In this document: positions 16,996 through 25,544 of the stretch, piece by piece
Numbering within the stretch: the stretch's first letter is position 1
How the letters are laid out: every line of letters begins with the position of its first letter
Assembly: GCA_964356415.1 (NCBI GenBank)
Contig: CAYHHK010000003.1
Location: 14,222 to 78,221 of the forward strand
Length of the DNA: 64,000 bases
Source of the DNA: JAPLDB01 sp964356415
GTDB lineage: Bacteria; Bacteroidota; Bacteroidia; AKYH767-A; 2013-40CM-41-45
Direction: 5' to 3'
Program-made: the position numbers and the translations under genes
Notes under the pieces: model-generated
What the model was told of the DNA's origin: nothing
Database searches by the model: none
The model's input: the letters and a program-made list of their open reading frames with translations, nothing else

Positions 16996-18285
16996 ATGTC
17001 AGACAGACGATCATTCTTTCAAAAGGCAGGAACGATAGCTGCGGCTGCAGCGGTACTTCCGTTACTTGATATTTTCCAGGCAGAAAAAGTTGAAGCAGCT
17101 GTAAAAAAGATAGAACACCTGTCTCCTCTGGATGCTGCACAGGATGAGGATTTCTGGTTTACCGTGAGGCAATCCTATACCGTATCTTCAAATATCATAA
17201 ACCTGAACAATGGCGGAGTAAGCCCGCAGCCAGTTGTCACGCAAGATGCATTGGACCGATATACTCGCCTTGCCAACCAGGGACCTGCTTATTACATGTG
17301 GCAAACGATAGGAATGGAACGGGAGAATGTGCGCAAGCAGTTGGCTGAACTTGGCGGCGTAAGTGCTGAAGAGGTTGCCATCAACAGAAATTCTTCTGAA
17401 GCATTGGAAACAGTTATTTTCGGTATGGACATGAAGGAAGGAGATGAAGTGCTTACTACAAATCAGGATTATCCCAACATGATGAGCGCTTTGCACCAGC
17501 GTGAATTGCGGGATAAAATAAAAGTAGTGAAGATCTCAGTTCCCGTTCCATGCGAGGATCCATCTATTATTGTTGAGCGATTCAGAAATGCAATCACGCC
17601 GAATACAAAAGTGATACTGATGTGTCATGTCATCAACCTCTCCGGACAAATTATGCCGGTGCGGGAGGTGGCCGACATGGCCCATGAAAAAAACATTGAA
17701 GTCATCTGTGACGGCGCACATTCATTCGCACACCTTGATTTTAAGATTCCCGATCTTCATTGTGATTATTTCGGGACGAGCCTGCACAAGTGGCTGTGTG
17801 CGCCTTTTGGGACAGGAATGCTGTGGATGAAAAAAGAAAAGATTAAAAATATCTGGCCGCTTCTCGCCCATCCGGAGCCGCAGAGCGAAGACATCAGGAA
17901 GTTTGAAAACCTGGGTACGCGTTCATTTCCGATTGAAGCAAGTATTGGCGTATCAATAAACTTTCACCGCGGCATTGGCATAAAAAGAAAAGAAGAGCGC
18001 CTGCGTTACCTGAAAAACTACTGGGCTGAAAAGGTTTCTAAATTTCCGAAAGTAGGCCTCAACACTTCTTTGAAGCGCGAATATTCCTGTGCCATTGGCA
18101 ACTTTTGCATTGATGGCATGGAGCCCGGACAGATCATTGACAAGCTTTTCAGCGATTACAAAATTTACACAACGCCCATTGTACATGATGAATTCAAAGG
18201 CGTGAGGGTAACTCCGCATGTGTACACGTCGTTGAGTGACCTTGATTATTTTGTTTCGGCAGTGGAAAAGATAGCGAAAGGGTGA
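16996..18285 (+). CDS. Class V aminotransferase family protein with Tat signal
   Basis: The 429-residue protein starts with a twin-arginine signal (DRRSFFQKAG then an Ala-rich core), so it is predicted to be exported folded with its cofactor. The body is a PLP-dependent class V fold: LNNGGVSPQP near residue 75, NRNSSEALETVIFGMD, ICDGAHSFAHLDF with the cofactor-binding Asp, and GTSLHKWLCAPFGTGML with the Schiff-base lysine at 265. Closest named types are isopenicillin N epimerase and cysteine desulfurase relatives. A TATCTTCG box lies about 25 bp before the ATG. The fold is secure; substrate is unknown. Confidence 0.88.
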   Translation: MSDRRSFFQKAGTIAAAAAVLPLLDIFQAEKVEAAVKKIEHLSPLDAAQDEDFWFTVRQSYTVSSNIINLNNGGVSPQPVVTQDALDRYTRLANQGPAYYMWQTIGMERENVRKQLAELGGVSAEEVAINRNSSEALETVIFGMDMKEGDEVLTTNQDYPNMMSALHQRELRDKIKVVKISVPVPCEDPSIIVERFRNAITPNTKVILMCHVINLSGQIMPVREVADMAHEKNIEVICDGAHSFAHLDFKIPDLHCDYFGTSLHKWLCAPFGTGMLWMKKEKIKNIWPLLAHPEPQSEDIRKFENLGTRSFPIEASIGVSINFHRGIGIKRKEERLRYLKNYWAEKVSKFPKVGLNTSLKREYSCAIGNFCIDGMEPGQIIDKLFSDYKIYTTPIVHDEFKGVRVTPHVYTSLSDLDYFVSAVEKIAKG

Positions 18286-18405
18286 TCTCAGCGAAGTACG
18301 AATCAAAAACGAATTTACAAATGGGGAATTCTATATAGAATGAAACGCCCTTTTAATGTAGTCATTATAAGGGAGGAACGACTGAAGCAAGCCGCTAACT
18401 TTGAA

Positions 18406-18807
18406 CTATTCTTTTATCAATTTTCTGAAGAGTTCTCTTTCTTTGGTTTGAATACTGATAAAATAAATACCTGGTGAAAGGTTACTGATGTTTATTTCAC
18501 TTTCATATTTTATTTTAATTAGTAATACACCGAGTGAATTATAGATTCTGATTGCCTGTATTTGAACGGAATAAGAGATTGCTATTTTTTCTGTTGCCGG
18601 ATTTGGAAACAATGAAATATTGCTCTGGATATCTAAATCATTTTCGCTACCAAGAGATAAACAAGAAATATTTGTTGAAGGTGGGTAAGGCTGCCTGTTG
18701 AGAGACTTATTTGTTTGACCGAGGGTGCTATCGGCAGTCAGGATAGCATCATTTGCTTGGCTTGTGTATTGAGTAATTAGTGTTGTTGAATTGCATTTGT
18801 TTGCCGG
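18406..18807 (-). pseudogene. Orphan C-terminal fragment of a T9SS-secreted protein
   Basis: A frame open from 18807 to the stop at 18406 has no convincing start codon. Its last 68 residues are a type A sorting domain (LFPNPATEKIAISYS, then ISNLSPGIYFISIQ and a FRKLIKE end), preceded by about 60 residues of Ser/Thr/Asn-rich linker. It is the tail of a secreted protein whose body has been lost; the upstream flank runs into tandem repeats and the assembly gap. Confidence 0.75.
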
Positions 18808-18810
18808 TTA

Positions 18811-18985
18811 ATGCATTGAACGAATCTCATTATATTGCACATGCCTTCTCATTTTATGAGTAGATAAATTTTCTAAAATAGCCCCGGATAGAAGCCCAAA
18901 GGGCGGATAGAGGGATGGTACATCATTGATGGACGAGATTGTCCGCTTCAAAATCCATACACAACTAATTTGAGGGGGATTGCTT
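18811..18985. other. Intergenic relic sequence
   Basis: No reading frame is supported. The segment AGAGGGATGGTACATCATTG near 18911-18930 resembles GGGGGATGGCATGACATGAT near 22779-22798, suggesting a shared decayed element. Confidence 0.4.
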
Positions 18986-19097
18986 CGTGCCTCGCAACGA
19001 CTACTTCAATAGGGCCTTGCTTATAACTTCGTGCCTTGCAATGACTACTTCGATCGGGGTCTTGCTTCTAACTTCGTGACTTGCAATGACTACACGA
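18986..19097. repeat. Tandem repeat, ~44-bp unit, 2.5 copies
   Basis: Units start at 18986, 19030 and 19075 and contain CGTGCC(T/C)(C/T)GCAA(C/T)GACTACTTC followed by a GGGNCTTGCTT stretch. Units one and two differ at several positions, so the array is not recent. A related copy (CGTTCCTCGCAGTGACTACG) lies near 22849-22868. Confidence 0.85.
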
Positions 19098-19101
19098 TAG
19101 G

Positions 19102-19180
19102 TGAATGACTCAATGACCCACTGACGGCTGTTCCAGGCTGTTTCAATGACCAATGACCTAATGACTTATTGACGGCTGCT
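19102..19180. repeat. CAATGACC/GACGGCTG word array before the gap
   Basis: The words AATGACCTAATGAC, TTATTGACGGCTG and CAATGACCCACTGACGGCTG alternate here. The same words occur at 16885-16935. The last 30 bases before the gap (19151-19180) are identical to the first 30 after it (19281-19310). Confidence 0.9.
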
Positions 19181-19280
19181 NNNNNNNNNNNNNNNNNNNN
19201 NNNNNNNNNNNNNNNNNNNNNNNNNNNNNNNNNNNNNNNNNNNNNNNNNNNNNNNNNNNNNNNNNNNNNNNNNNNNNNNN
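19181..19280. other. Assembly gap (100 N)
   Basis: Exactly 100 undetermined bases join two contigs whose ends are the same 30-bp repeat. The length looks like a placeholder. The true sequence could be a longer repeat array, or the contigs may simply overlap. Confidence 0.98.
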
Positions 19281-19363
19281 CAATGACCTAATGACTTATT
19301 GACGGCTGCTTTCTTCGGCTGCTTTTCCCCCTTCGGGGGCCAGGGGGCCGGCTGTTCTTCTTC

Positions 19364-21577
19364 CTACCCAGCGTCTACCCGGCTCACCGTCAATATCCCA
19401 TGTATCTCCTTCAACTTCTTCATCAGCTTGGTTAGGTGTTCCGTGTCATGTACAAAAAGCATGATGGTGCCGTCAAAAATACCGTCGTTGCTGTCGATGG
19501 AGATGCTGCGCATGTTTACTTTCAGTTCACTGCTTATGACCTTGGAGATTTTATTGACGATGCCTACTTCATCTATTCCTGTCATGCGGATGCCTGCAAG
19601 GAACGCGATCTGCTGCTGGTTCGTCCATTTTGCTTTAACAATGCGGTAGGCATAGTTGCTCATGAGCTGAATGGCATTCGGGCAGCTTACACGGTGGATT
19701 TTTATTCCTTCGCCGACGGTTACAAAACCGAAAACGTCATCGCCGGGAATTGGATTGCAGCAGGTAGAAAGTTTGTAATCAATGCGGTCGAGGTTTTCAC
19801 CGATCACAAGCATGTCGCTGTTGCCGCGAATGCTGCGCACCATGTGTTCCAGCGATTGCTGTTCCAGTGGACGTGGGGCTTTGGCTTTGATCTGGCCTTT
19901 TTCCTCGGCAAAATCTTTTAAGTCGTAAATATCAAGTATGCCTTTCGCAATGCGGTAATACAATTCAAGTGTGCTTGGGATCTTATAAAAGGCGAGGAGC
20001 TCGTTGATGTTCTCGTTGTTGAAATTAATTTTCAGGTGCTTTAATTTTCTTTGAAGGATTTCTTTTCCGTCTTCAGACACGCTTTTCTTTTCTTCTTTGA
20101 GCGCATTTTTGATCTTCGATTTTGCTTTTGCTGTAACAACAAAGTTCAACCAGTCTTCTTTTGGCGTTTGTTTGCTTGAAGTGAGAATTTCGACCTGGTC
20201 ACCGCTGCGGAGCTTATGACTGAGAGGAACGAGTTTGTGATTCACCTTCGCACCGATGCATTTGCTGCCAAGAGCTGTGTGAATTTCAAAAGCAAAGTCG
20301 AGTGCTGTACTTCCGCCCGGCAATGATTTCAATTCTCCATTTGGCGTGAACACAAACATTTCATCACTGAAAAGATTCAGCTTGAAGTCGTCAATGAAAT
20401 CAATGGCATTGCTTTCGGGATTTTCCAGCAACTCCCGGATCTTACTGATCCATTCATCCACCGCACTTTCAGCGGCGCTCTCTTTGTATTTCCAGTGTGC
20501 AGCATATCCTTTCTCTGCAATTTCATCCATGCGCCTGGAACGGATTTGTACTTCGACCCATCGGCCTCCCGGACCCATTACTGTTGTATGCAGCGATTCA
20601 TAGCCGGTACTTTTTGGTGTAGAGATCCAGTCGCGCAACCTGTCCGGATTGGGATGATAAAAATCGGTAACGATTGAATATACCCGCCAGCACAATGCTT
20701 TTTCATCTTCTTCATTCACATCGATGATGATCCTGATCGCAAAGATGTCGTAGATCTCATTGAACTCAACGCCTTGCTTTTTCATCTTCATCCAGATGGA
20801 ATGGACAGACTTCGGCCGGCCTTTGATCTCACATTTCAGTCCCTGGCGTTCTATTTCTTCTTTGATTGGATCACTGAACTCACTGATAAACCGTTGCCGC
20901 TCGCGTTTTGTTTCCTGAAGTTTGGTATTGATGCTTTCATAAATTTCTGGATCAGTGTATTTCATTGCAAGGTCATCCAGTTCAACCTTGATGGCATACA
21001 ATCCCAGCCGGTGTGCAAGCGGGGCATAGAGGTAAGCAGTTTCACTTGCAATTTTTAATTGCTTTTCACGCGCCATGTGGTCAAGTGTGCGCATGTTGTG
21101 CAGACGATCAGCAAGCTTGATGAGGATCACACGAATGTCGTCGCTCAATGTGAGCAAAACTTTTCTGAAATTTTCTGCCTGAAGTGAGGTGCCCTGTTCG
21201 AATACACCGGAAATTTTTGTGAGGCCATCTACAATACTGCCGACTTTTTTCCCGAAGTTCTTTTCAATATCATTCAGCGTGAGGTGCGTGTCCTCTACGG
21301 TATCATGTAAAAGCGCTGCGATGATGGCGATAGTACCGAGTCCAATCTCTTCTGCGACAATTTGTGCAACTGCCAGCGGGTGCATGATATATGGTAGTCC
21401 GCTTTTTCGTCGCATGTCCTTGTGTGCTTCGAGCGACATGTTAAATGCAAGACGGATCTCTTTTTTTCCATGCTTCGTAATTCCGGGTCGGCATGCACGC
21501 AAGAGTGCACGGTAGCGGTTGAGGATTTGTTTTTTTTCCTCATCAGTATTGTATGAGCTAACAGCATTATCCTGCAT
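19364..21577 (-). CDS. rel: Bifunctional (p)ppGpp synthetase/hydrolase, RelA/SpoT (Rel)
   Basis: The 737-residue protein has the full Rel layout. The N-terminal HD hydrolase domain keeps His66, His91-Asp92 and Glu95-Asp96 (HDTVED), so hydrolysis should be active. The synthetase domain has the YESLHTTVMGPGGRWVEVQIR and GYAAHWKYKE segments. A TGS domain (VFTPNGELKSLPGGSTALDFA) starts near residue 385, the conserved-cysteine zinc-finger part (TCCNPIPGDDVFGFVT) lies near 610, and the ACT domain ends the protein. It makes and degrades the stringent-response alarmone. The stop codon lies only 54 bp from the repeat copy at the gap edge, yet the C-terminus is complete. Confidence 0.97.
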   Translation of the reverse strand: MQDNAVSSYNTDEEKKQILNRYRALLRACRPGITKHGKKEIRLAFNMSLEAHKDMRRKSGLPYIMHPLAVAQIVAEEIGLGTIAIIAALLHDTVEDTHLTLNDIEKNFGKKVGSIVDGLTKISGVFEQGTSLQAENFRKVLLTLSDDIRVILIKLADRLHNMRTLDHMAREKQLKIASETAYLYAPLAHRLGLYAIKVELDDLAMKYTDPEIYESINTKLQETKRERQRFISEFSDPIKEEIERQGLKCEIKGRPKSVHSIWMKMKKQGVEFNEIYDIFAIRIIIDVNEEDEKALCWRVYSIVTDFYHPNPDRLRDWISTPKSTGYESLHTTVMGPGGRWVEVQIRSRRMDEIAEKGYAAHWKYKESAAESAVDEWISKIRELLENPESNAIDFIDDFKLNLFSDEMFVFTPNGELKSLPGGSTALDFAFEIHTALGSKCIGAKVNHKLVPLSHKLRSGDQVEILTSSKQTPKEDWLNFVVTAKAKSKIKNALKEEKKSVSEDGKEILQRKLKHLKINFNNENINELLAFYKIPSTLELYYRIAKGILDIYDLKDFAEEKGQIKAKAPRPLEQQSLEHMVRSIRGNSDMLVIGENLDRIDYKLSTCCNPIPGDDVFGFVTVGEGIKIHRVSCPNAIQLMSNYAYRIVKAKWTNQQQIAFLAGIRMTGIDEVGIVNKISKVISSELKVNMRSISIDSNDGIFDGTIMLFVHDTEHLTKLMKKLKEIHGILTVSRVDAG

Positions 21578-21654
21578 AGAATATTAAGTACCCCGCCTGA
21601 CTAAGTTCATTCGGGCAGGTAATTTTTACGAATATACGAATGAGATGCAATTGA

Positions 21655-21786
21655 AGCAAGCCTGGTAAAACATTTGCCTTTGATGTTTCAGCAAATATTG
21701 GGAATTATTCCTATAACCGAACTGATTTCACCGTGAATCTTGGCATTGGCAGCTACATGGTCTCACTTTTTACTTCAGTGAAGTAA
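21655..21786 (+). pseudogene. C-terminal remnant of a beta-rich, probably outer-membrane protein
   Basis: A 43-codon frame without a start codon reads FAFDVSANIGNYSYNRTD then FTVNLGIGSYMVSLFTSVK and a stop. Alternating polar and aromatic residues resemble the last strands of a small barrel or sandwich. The upstream part is missing, so this is a gene tail. Confidence 0.4.
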
Positions 21787-21939
21787 TCTTAGAGCGTGAT
21801 GACAATTCCATCACTGATGCAGTTGTTTTTAATCGTTAGCTACTCACCACAAAATCAGTTTACCCAATGAAAACTCCTTATACTTTCAAAGCCTCAATCA
21901 ATAAGAATCGGAAAACATGTGTAGACCAAATTCCTATTG

Positions 21940-22358
21940 ATGCTATTACTTCTTTTCGCAAGCAATACTTCTTTCGCCGGCAACTTCACCAGAGCCGGCA
22001 CCACCAACACCGATTGGTCCACTGCAAATAACTGGTCTGGAAATATTTCAGATACGCCCTCCACAAATGATGCTGTAATAATTTTAACAGGAAGCAACAA
22101 TGTCTTGCTTGCGGGAAATGTGACGGTGAAAAAATCACCAGGACTTCAGGCAAACTGGATTGTAATGGATACACCCTTACAATTTCTGCCACTGCGTCTT
22201 TCAACGGTGGAACTATTAACAACGGAACGCTCACCTGTTCGGGTACTTCAACACTAACCTTTACTGCTGTAGGGTCGGACGAAGCCTGTGTGGGGAAAGA
22301 CCCGACAGGAAACATTTTATTAAATAATTCTTATGTTATCGTTGTGATCATTAAGTAG
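21940..22358 (+). pseudogene. Frameshifted N-terminal fragment of a secreted adhesin-like protein
   Basis: The frame at 21940 gives a signal peptide (LLLLFASNTSFAG) and NFTRAGTTNTDWSTANNWSG, a common start of large Bacteroidota surface proteins. After about 22150 the sense continues in another frame (LDCNGYTLTISATASF, then NGGTINNGTLTCSGTSTLTF) until a stop at 22356, so at least one frameshift has occurred. A possible older start (ATG 21867, MKTPYTFKASINKNRK) lies in a third frame. The body and C-terminal sorting domain are gone. Confidence 0.65.
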
Positions 22359-22359
22359 T

Positions 22360-22572
22360 ATGTGGGATATTTGCTTTTTCAAAATTACGCTACCATGGGC
22401 AGGCGCATGTGCACCTGTTAATCCGGATAGAAAAGGTCTTGTTGAAAAAGCCGAAGATTATCAATATTCCTCAGCTGCATTTTATTTATTACTGAGGACA
22501 CTAAACAGTAACACATCATCATTTAACATTATTAGGTTTTCTTCACAGCAGATATTATTTGTAGATTTGTAG
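22360..22572 (+). pseudogene. Remnant of a REP-associated tyrosine transposase (RAYT/Y1 family)
   Basis: Residues 21-44 of this frame (22420-22491) read NPDRKGLVEKAEDYQYSSAA, which matches the C-terminal box of IS200-like REP-associated transposases, normally NPVRAGLVxKPEDYxxSSA. The catalytic HUH and tyrosine parts are absent, so the element is dead. Sequence after residue 45 is unrelated filler. Intact relatives mobilise short palindromic repeats, which may matter because this window is rich in palindromic spacer repeats. Confidence 0.6.
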
Positions 22573-22885
22573 TCTCTGTCAGGTTTCACAGCACACTTGC
22601 TTCCGCGCGAAGACCTGCCAGCAGGAAATGCCTTTAACAATAAATATTCATCTTTGAAGTAAGGTCTCATGTGAGCCGCGCGTAGGAAGCGATAACGTGC
22701 AACACCTGGCAGCGCGAAGTATTTTATGCTACCTTACAGATATAAAATTGGAATAGGTCGTAGCAACATGCTCCCAGCGGGGGATGGCATGACATGATGC
22801 AGAGGGTCGACGGCTAAAGGTTCGGAGTACATTTAGGGAGACTGCCTCGTTCCTCGCAGTGACTACGCTGATGGGGATGCTTTGT
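22573..22885. other. Relic intergenic sequence
   Basis: No gene is supported. It contains a decayed copy of the 18986 repeat (CCTCGTTCCTCGCAGTGACT near 22846-22865) and a GGGGGATGGCATGACATGAT word shared loosely with 18911. It ends just before the LutA-like gene stop. Confidence 0.5.
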
Positions 22886-23605
22886 TCACCACCCGCTCGC
22901 CAGCACATCTGCAATATGCATCACCCTGATATTTTTTCCCTGCTTTTTCAGGTAGCCGTCCATGTGCATCAGGCAGGAGAGGTCGGTGCTGATGATTGTT
23001 GAAGCTTTCGTGGCTTCCACGTTGATGATTTTCTGCTCAACCATCCCCACTGCAATGGATTCATATTTCACTGAAAAAGTTCCGCCAAAACCGCAGCAGG
23101 TTTCTGAGTCATTCATTTCGCGGAGTTCCAGTCCGCGCACATTGCTTAAAAGTGTACGTGGTGCCTGTTTGATATTCAACTCACGCAAAGCGCTGCATGC
23201 ATCATGGTAGGTAGCCACTCCTTCAAACTTTGCACCAACATCTGTAACATGTAAAACATTTACCAGAAAATCGCTGAACTCATAAATATTTTTCTGGATG
23301 GTTTTGTACTGGTTGTGTAGTGATGAATTGTGAAACATTTCACCGTAATAATTTTTCACCATGCCCACGCATGAAGCGGATGGCGCAACGATCGGTCTGT
23401 CATTCGGAAAGTCTTTGATGAATTTTTCTCCTACCTCCCTGCACTGGTCCCTGTAACCTGCATTAAAAGCCGGTTGTCCGCAACACGTTTGTTCCGTATT
23501 GTAATTTACACCCACGTTCAGCTTTTCCAGCACCTTCACCATGTTCATGGCAGCGTCAGGAAACATCTGGTCAACGAAGCAGGGGATGAATATGTCGACA
23601 ATCAT
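22886..23605 (-). CDS. (Fe-S)-binding CCG-domain protein, LutA/YkgE-like
   Basis: The 239-residue protein starts at the ATG at 23605 (MIVDIFIPCFVDQMFPDA), the family's usual start; the longer frame to 23644 is not conserved-looking. Two cysteine-rich CCG domains are present, with CCGQPAFNAGY near residue 55 and CCGFGGTFSVKY near 185. LutA is a subunit of the LutABC L-lactate oxidation complex and related proteins act in glycolate and succinate oxidation. LutB and LutC are not next to it here, so the partner is unknown. Confidence 0.88.
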   Translation of the reverse strand: MIVDIFIPCFVDQMFPDAAMNMVKVLEKLNVGVNYNTEQTCCGQPAFNAGYRDQCREVGEKFIKDFPNDRPIVAPSASCVGMVKNYYGEMFHNSSLHNQYKTIQKNIYEFSDFLVNVLHVTDVGAKFEGVATYHDACSALRELNIKQAPRTLLSNVRGLELREMNDSETCCGFGGTFSVKYESIAVGMVEQKIINVEATKASTIISTDLSCLMHMDGYLKKQGKNIRVMHIADVLASGW

Positions 23606-23741
23606 TGTTACTAATTTTGAATTTGCAAATATGCAAATATGCATGTGGGAATGTACTTCAATAATAAATTAAGTCCTGTGCATGAGGATCCCATTTATTT
23701 TTGAATGTTCAGGTCGCGAATGTAGCTATTTGCTAATTTTA

Positions 23742-23810
23742 TTTCACGCAAAGCTCGCAAAGTAATGTTGATAGGCTGTTTTTCTCCGCGAGCTTTGCGC
23801 CTTTGCGTGA
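23742..23810. repeat. Inverted pair of ACGCAAAG words
   Basis: The left arm TTTCACGCAAAGCTCGCAAAG minus its last base (23742-23761) pairs with the right arm GCGAGCTTTGCGCCTTTGCG (23788-23807) through the shared words TCACGCAAAG and CGCAAAGCTCGC. Loop sequence is about 25 nt. It fills the spacer between two minus-strand genes. Confidence 0.8.
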
Positions 23811-23820
23811 CAATTTTTTG

Positions 23821-25209
23821 TCAATTAGAGTCAATTTTCGGTTGTTGAACCCTCAACAGCGAAAAGATCCCAATCAGAAAAAAACTCCCCAACACCAAAA
23901 TAGAATTTCTCATACTTCCGGTAAACTCATTGATGAGTCCAAAGGCTAAAGTACCAAGCACCGTTCCCATCTTATCACACACATCATAAAAACTGAAGTA
24001 TGAGGCATGGTCGATTGTTTCGGGTAAAAGTTTAGAATAAGTGGACCGTGACAATGCCTGAATACCACCCATCACCAATCCTACCACGACAGCAATCGCA
24101 ATAAACATGTTTTGTTCGTCAATGCCGAAGCGCCTGTCGTCGAAGTAGGCACCTACTGCCACCAGGATCCATATTACAATGGCGATGGTGAGTGCTTTGA
24201 TATTCCCGTATCTTTTCGAAAGCGCCGCGAACAGGTAGGCTCCGGCGATGGCAACAAACTGAATGATAAGAACAACGGCAATCAGGACTGATGTCTCAAG
24301 ATGTAGTTCGCTGTTACCAAATAGTGTGGCAACATACATCACCGTTTGTGTTCCCATGTTGTAAAAGAAGAAGGCAAGCAGAAATCTTTTCAGGGTTGAA
24401 TTATGCCGCAGCTCAAACCAGACTTTTTTTAATTCGAGGTATCCGTTGAAAATATACCTGCCGGCGGGTTTCAGATTGAATACATTGTTGGGAAGAATAT
24501 TGAAGCTGTATTGTGCAAATACAAACCACCATATCCCAACCATCAGAAATGAAATGCGTGATGCAGGTCCGCTGAAAAAACTTTTTGCCTGTTGCATTGC
24601 TTCGTCATTTGTGAGGTAAGGAGTAGAGGCAAGCAGTTCATTCATTTTTCCCGTGACATCAAAAAAGAATTGGGGACACTGTATCATCACGAGGTTGAAG
24701 ATGAGCAAGAGTGAACTTCCTGTATAACCCAGTGCAAATCCTTTCGCGCTCACTTTGTCCTGGTCTGCCGGCACGGCAATTTCAGGAAGGAATGCATTGT
24801 AAAAAACGATGCTTCCTGCATAGCCGATGGCTGCAAATACAGAACCGAACACGCCGATGGCAATGGTTTCCGGTCCTTTGAAAAAATAAAGTGAAGCACA
24901 AGAGAGGGCACCCAGGGTGCTGAAGAAGTACATGAACTTTTTCTTGTTGCCGCTGTAATCAGCAATGGAAGAGAGGAGTGGGTTGATGCCGGCAATTACC
25001 AGGAATGCAAGTGAAATGGCATAGGTCTGCAGGGAGTCTGCATTGTAAGTGCGCCCAAGAAATTGCACATCTTTTGACCCATTGATCGTTGTTACTGCCG
25101 TGAAGTAGATTGGAAAAATAGCAGAGGTAATGGTAAGTGAATAGGCGCTGTTGGCCCAGTCGTACATCGCCCATGCATTAATGAGTTTCTTATTTCCTTT
25201 GATAATCAT
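23821..25209 (-). CDS. UMF1-family MFS transporter
   Basis: The 462-residue membrane protein shows twelve hydrophobic segments and the UMF1/Atg22-like hallmarks: the N-terminal AWAMYDWANSAYSLTITSAIFPIYF, the loop GNKKKFMYFF after segment two, and GLVMGGIQALSRSTYSKLLPE between segments eight and ten. Substrates of bacterial UMF1 members are not established; the eukaryotic relative Atg22 exports amino acids from the vacuole. It stands alone, with hairpin-forming spacers on both sides. Confidence 0.9.
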   Translation of the reverse strand: MIIKGNKKLINAWAMYDWANSAYSLTITSAIFPIYFTAVTTINGSKDVQFLGRTYNADSLQTYAISLAFLVIAGINPLLSSIADYSGNKKKFMYFFSTLGALSCASLYFFKGPETIAIGVFGSVFAAIGYAGSIVFYNAFLPEIAVPADQDKVSAKGFALGYTGSSLLLIFNLVMIQCPQFFFDVTGKMNELLASTPYLTNDEAMQQAKSFFSGPASRISFLMVGIWWFVFAQYSFNILPNNVFNLKPAGRYIFNGYLELKKVWFELRHNSTLKRFLLAFFFYNMGTQTVMYVATLFGNSELHLETSVLIAVVLIIQFVAIAGAYLFAALSKRYGNIKALTIAIVIWILVAVGAYFDDRRFGIDEQNMFIAIAVVVGLVMGGIQALSRSTYSKLLPETIDHASYFSFYDVCDKMGTVLGTLAFGLINEFTGSMRNSILVLGSFFLIGIFSLLRVQQPKIDSN

Positions 25210-25281
25210 CGGGCAACAAGTTTACGGTTTATTCAGGTAAGCACAAATCTGTATTCGGGAGTTGGATTAGCTGAAAAGCCA

Positions 25282-25447
25282 GCCACGAATTCCACTAATT
25301 CGCACGAATGTTTTGTGAAGCAACATTAGGAAAGTGTTTTCATGATGAGGGCAGAGGCTAAAGCTACCCTCTATCTAATTCATTGTAAATGAATTTCGTC
25401 AAACTTTTAGTTAGTGTTAATTCGTGATCCCTATAGCTATCGGGATC
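25282..25447. repeat. Inverted pair of CACGAATT words plus short palindrome
   Basis: The word CACGAATTCCACTAA (25284-25298) is mirrored by TTAGTGTTAATTCGTG (25411-25426) with one extra base. The right end runs into a near-perfect 22-bp palindrome (25426-25447) centred on ATAGCTAT. Confidence 0.8.
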
Positions 25448-25488
25448 ATAGCTTGTATTTGTGCATTTAGTAGTGAAGCTCAGGTATT

Positions 25489-25521
25489 AAAAAAATGGCT
25501 GCCCTTTTTCAGAACAGCCAT
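25489..25521 (-). terminator. Intrinsic terminator of the cold-shock gene
   Basis: On the minus strand ATGGCTG (25521-25515) pairs with CAGCCAT (25501-25495) around a 13-nt loop, followed by a T run (25494-25489). It lies 23 bp after the csp stop codon. Confidence 0.85.
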
Positions 25522-25544
25522 CCGGTGTGTTTAATGGGGAATTC

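Noticed and set aside
19364..19420. Possible truncation of Rel at the gap
   Set aside because: The ACT domain and stop are intact 54 bp before the repeat.
22360..22419. Start of the transposase remnant as a real gene start
   Set aside because: The first 20 residues do not match the family, the catalytic part is absent, and the frame is random sequence joined to a tail.
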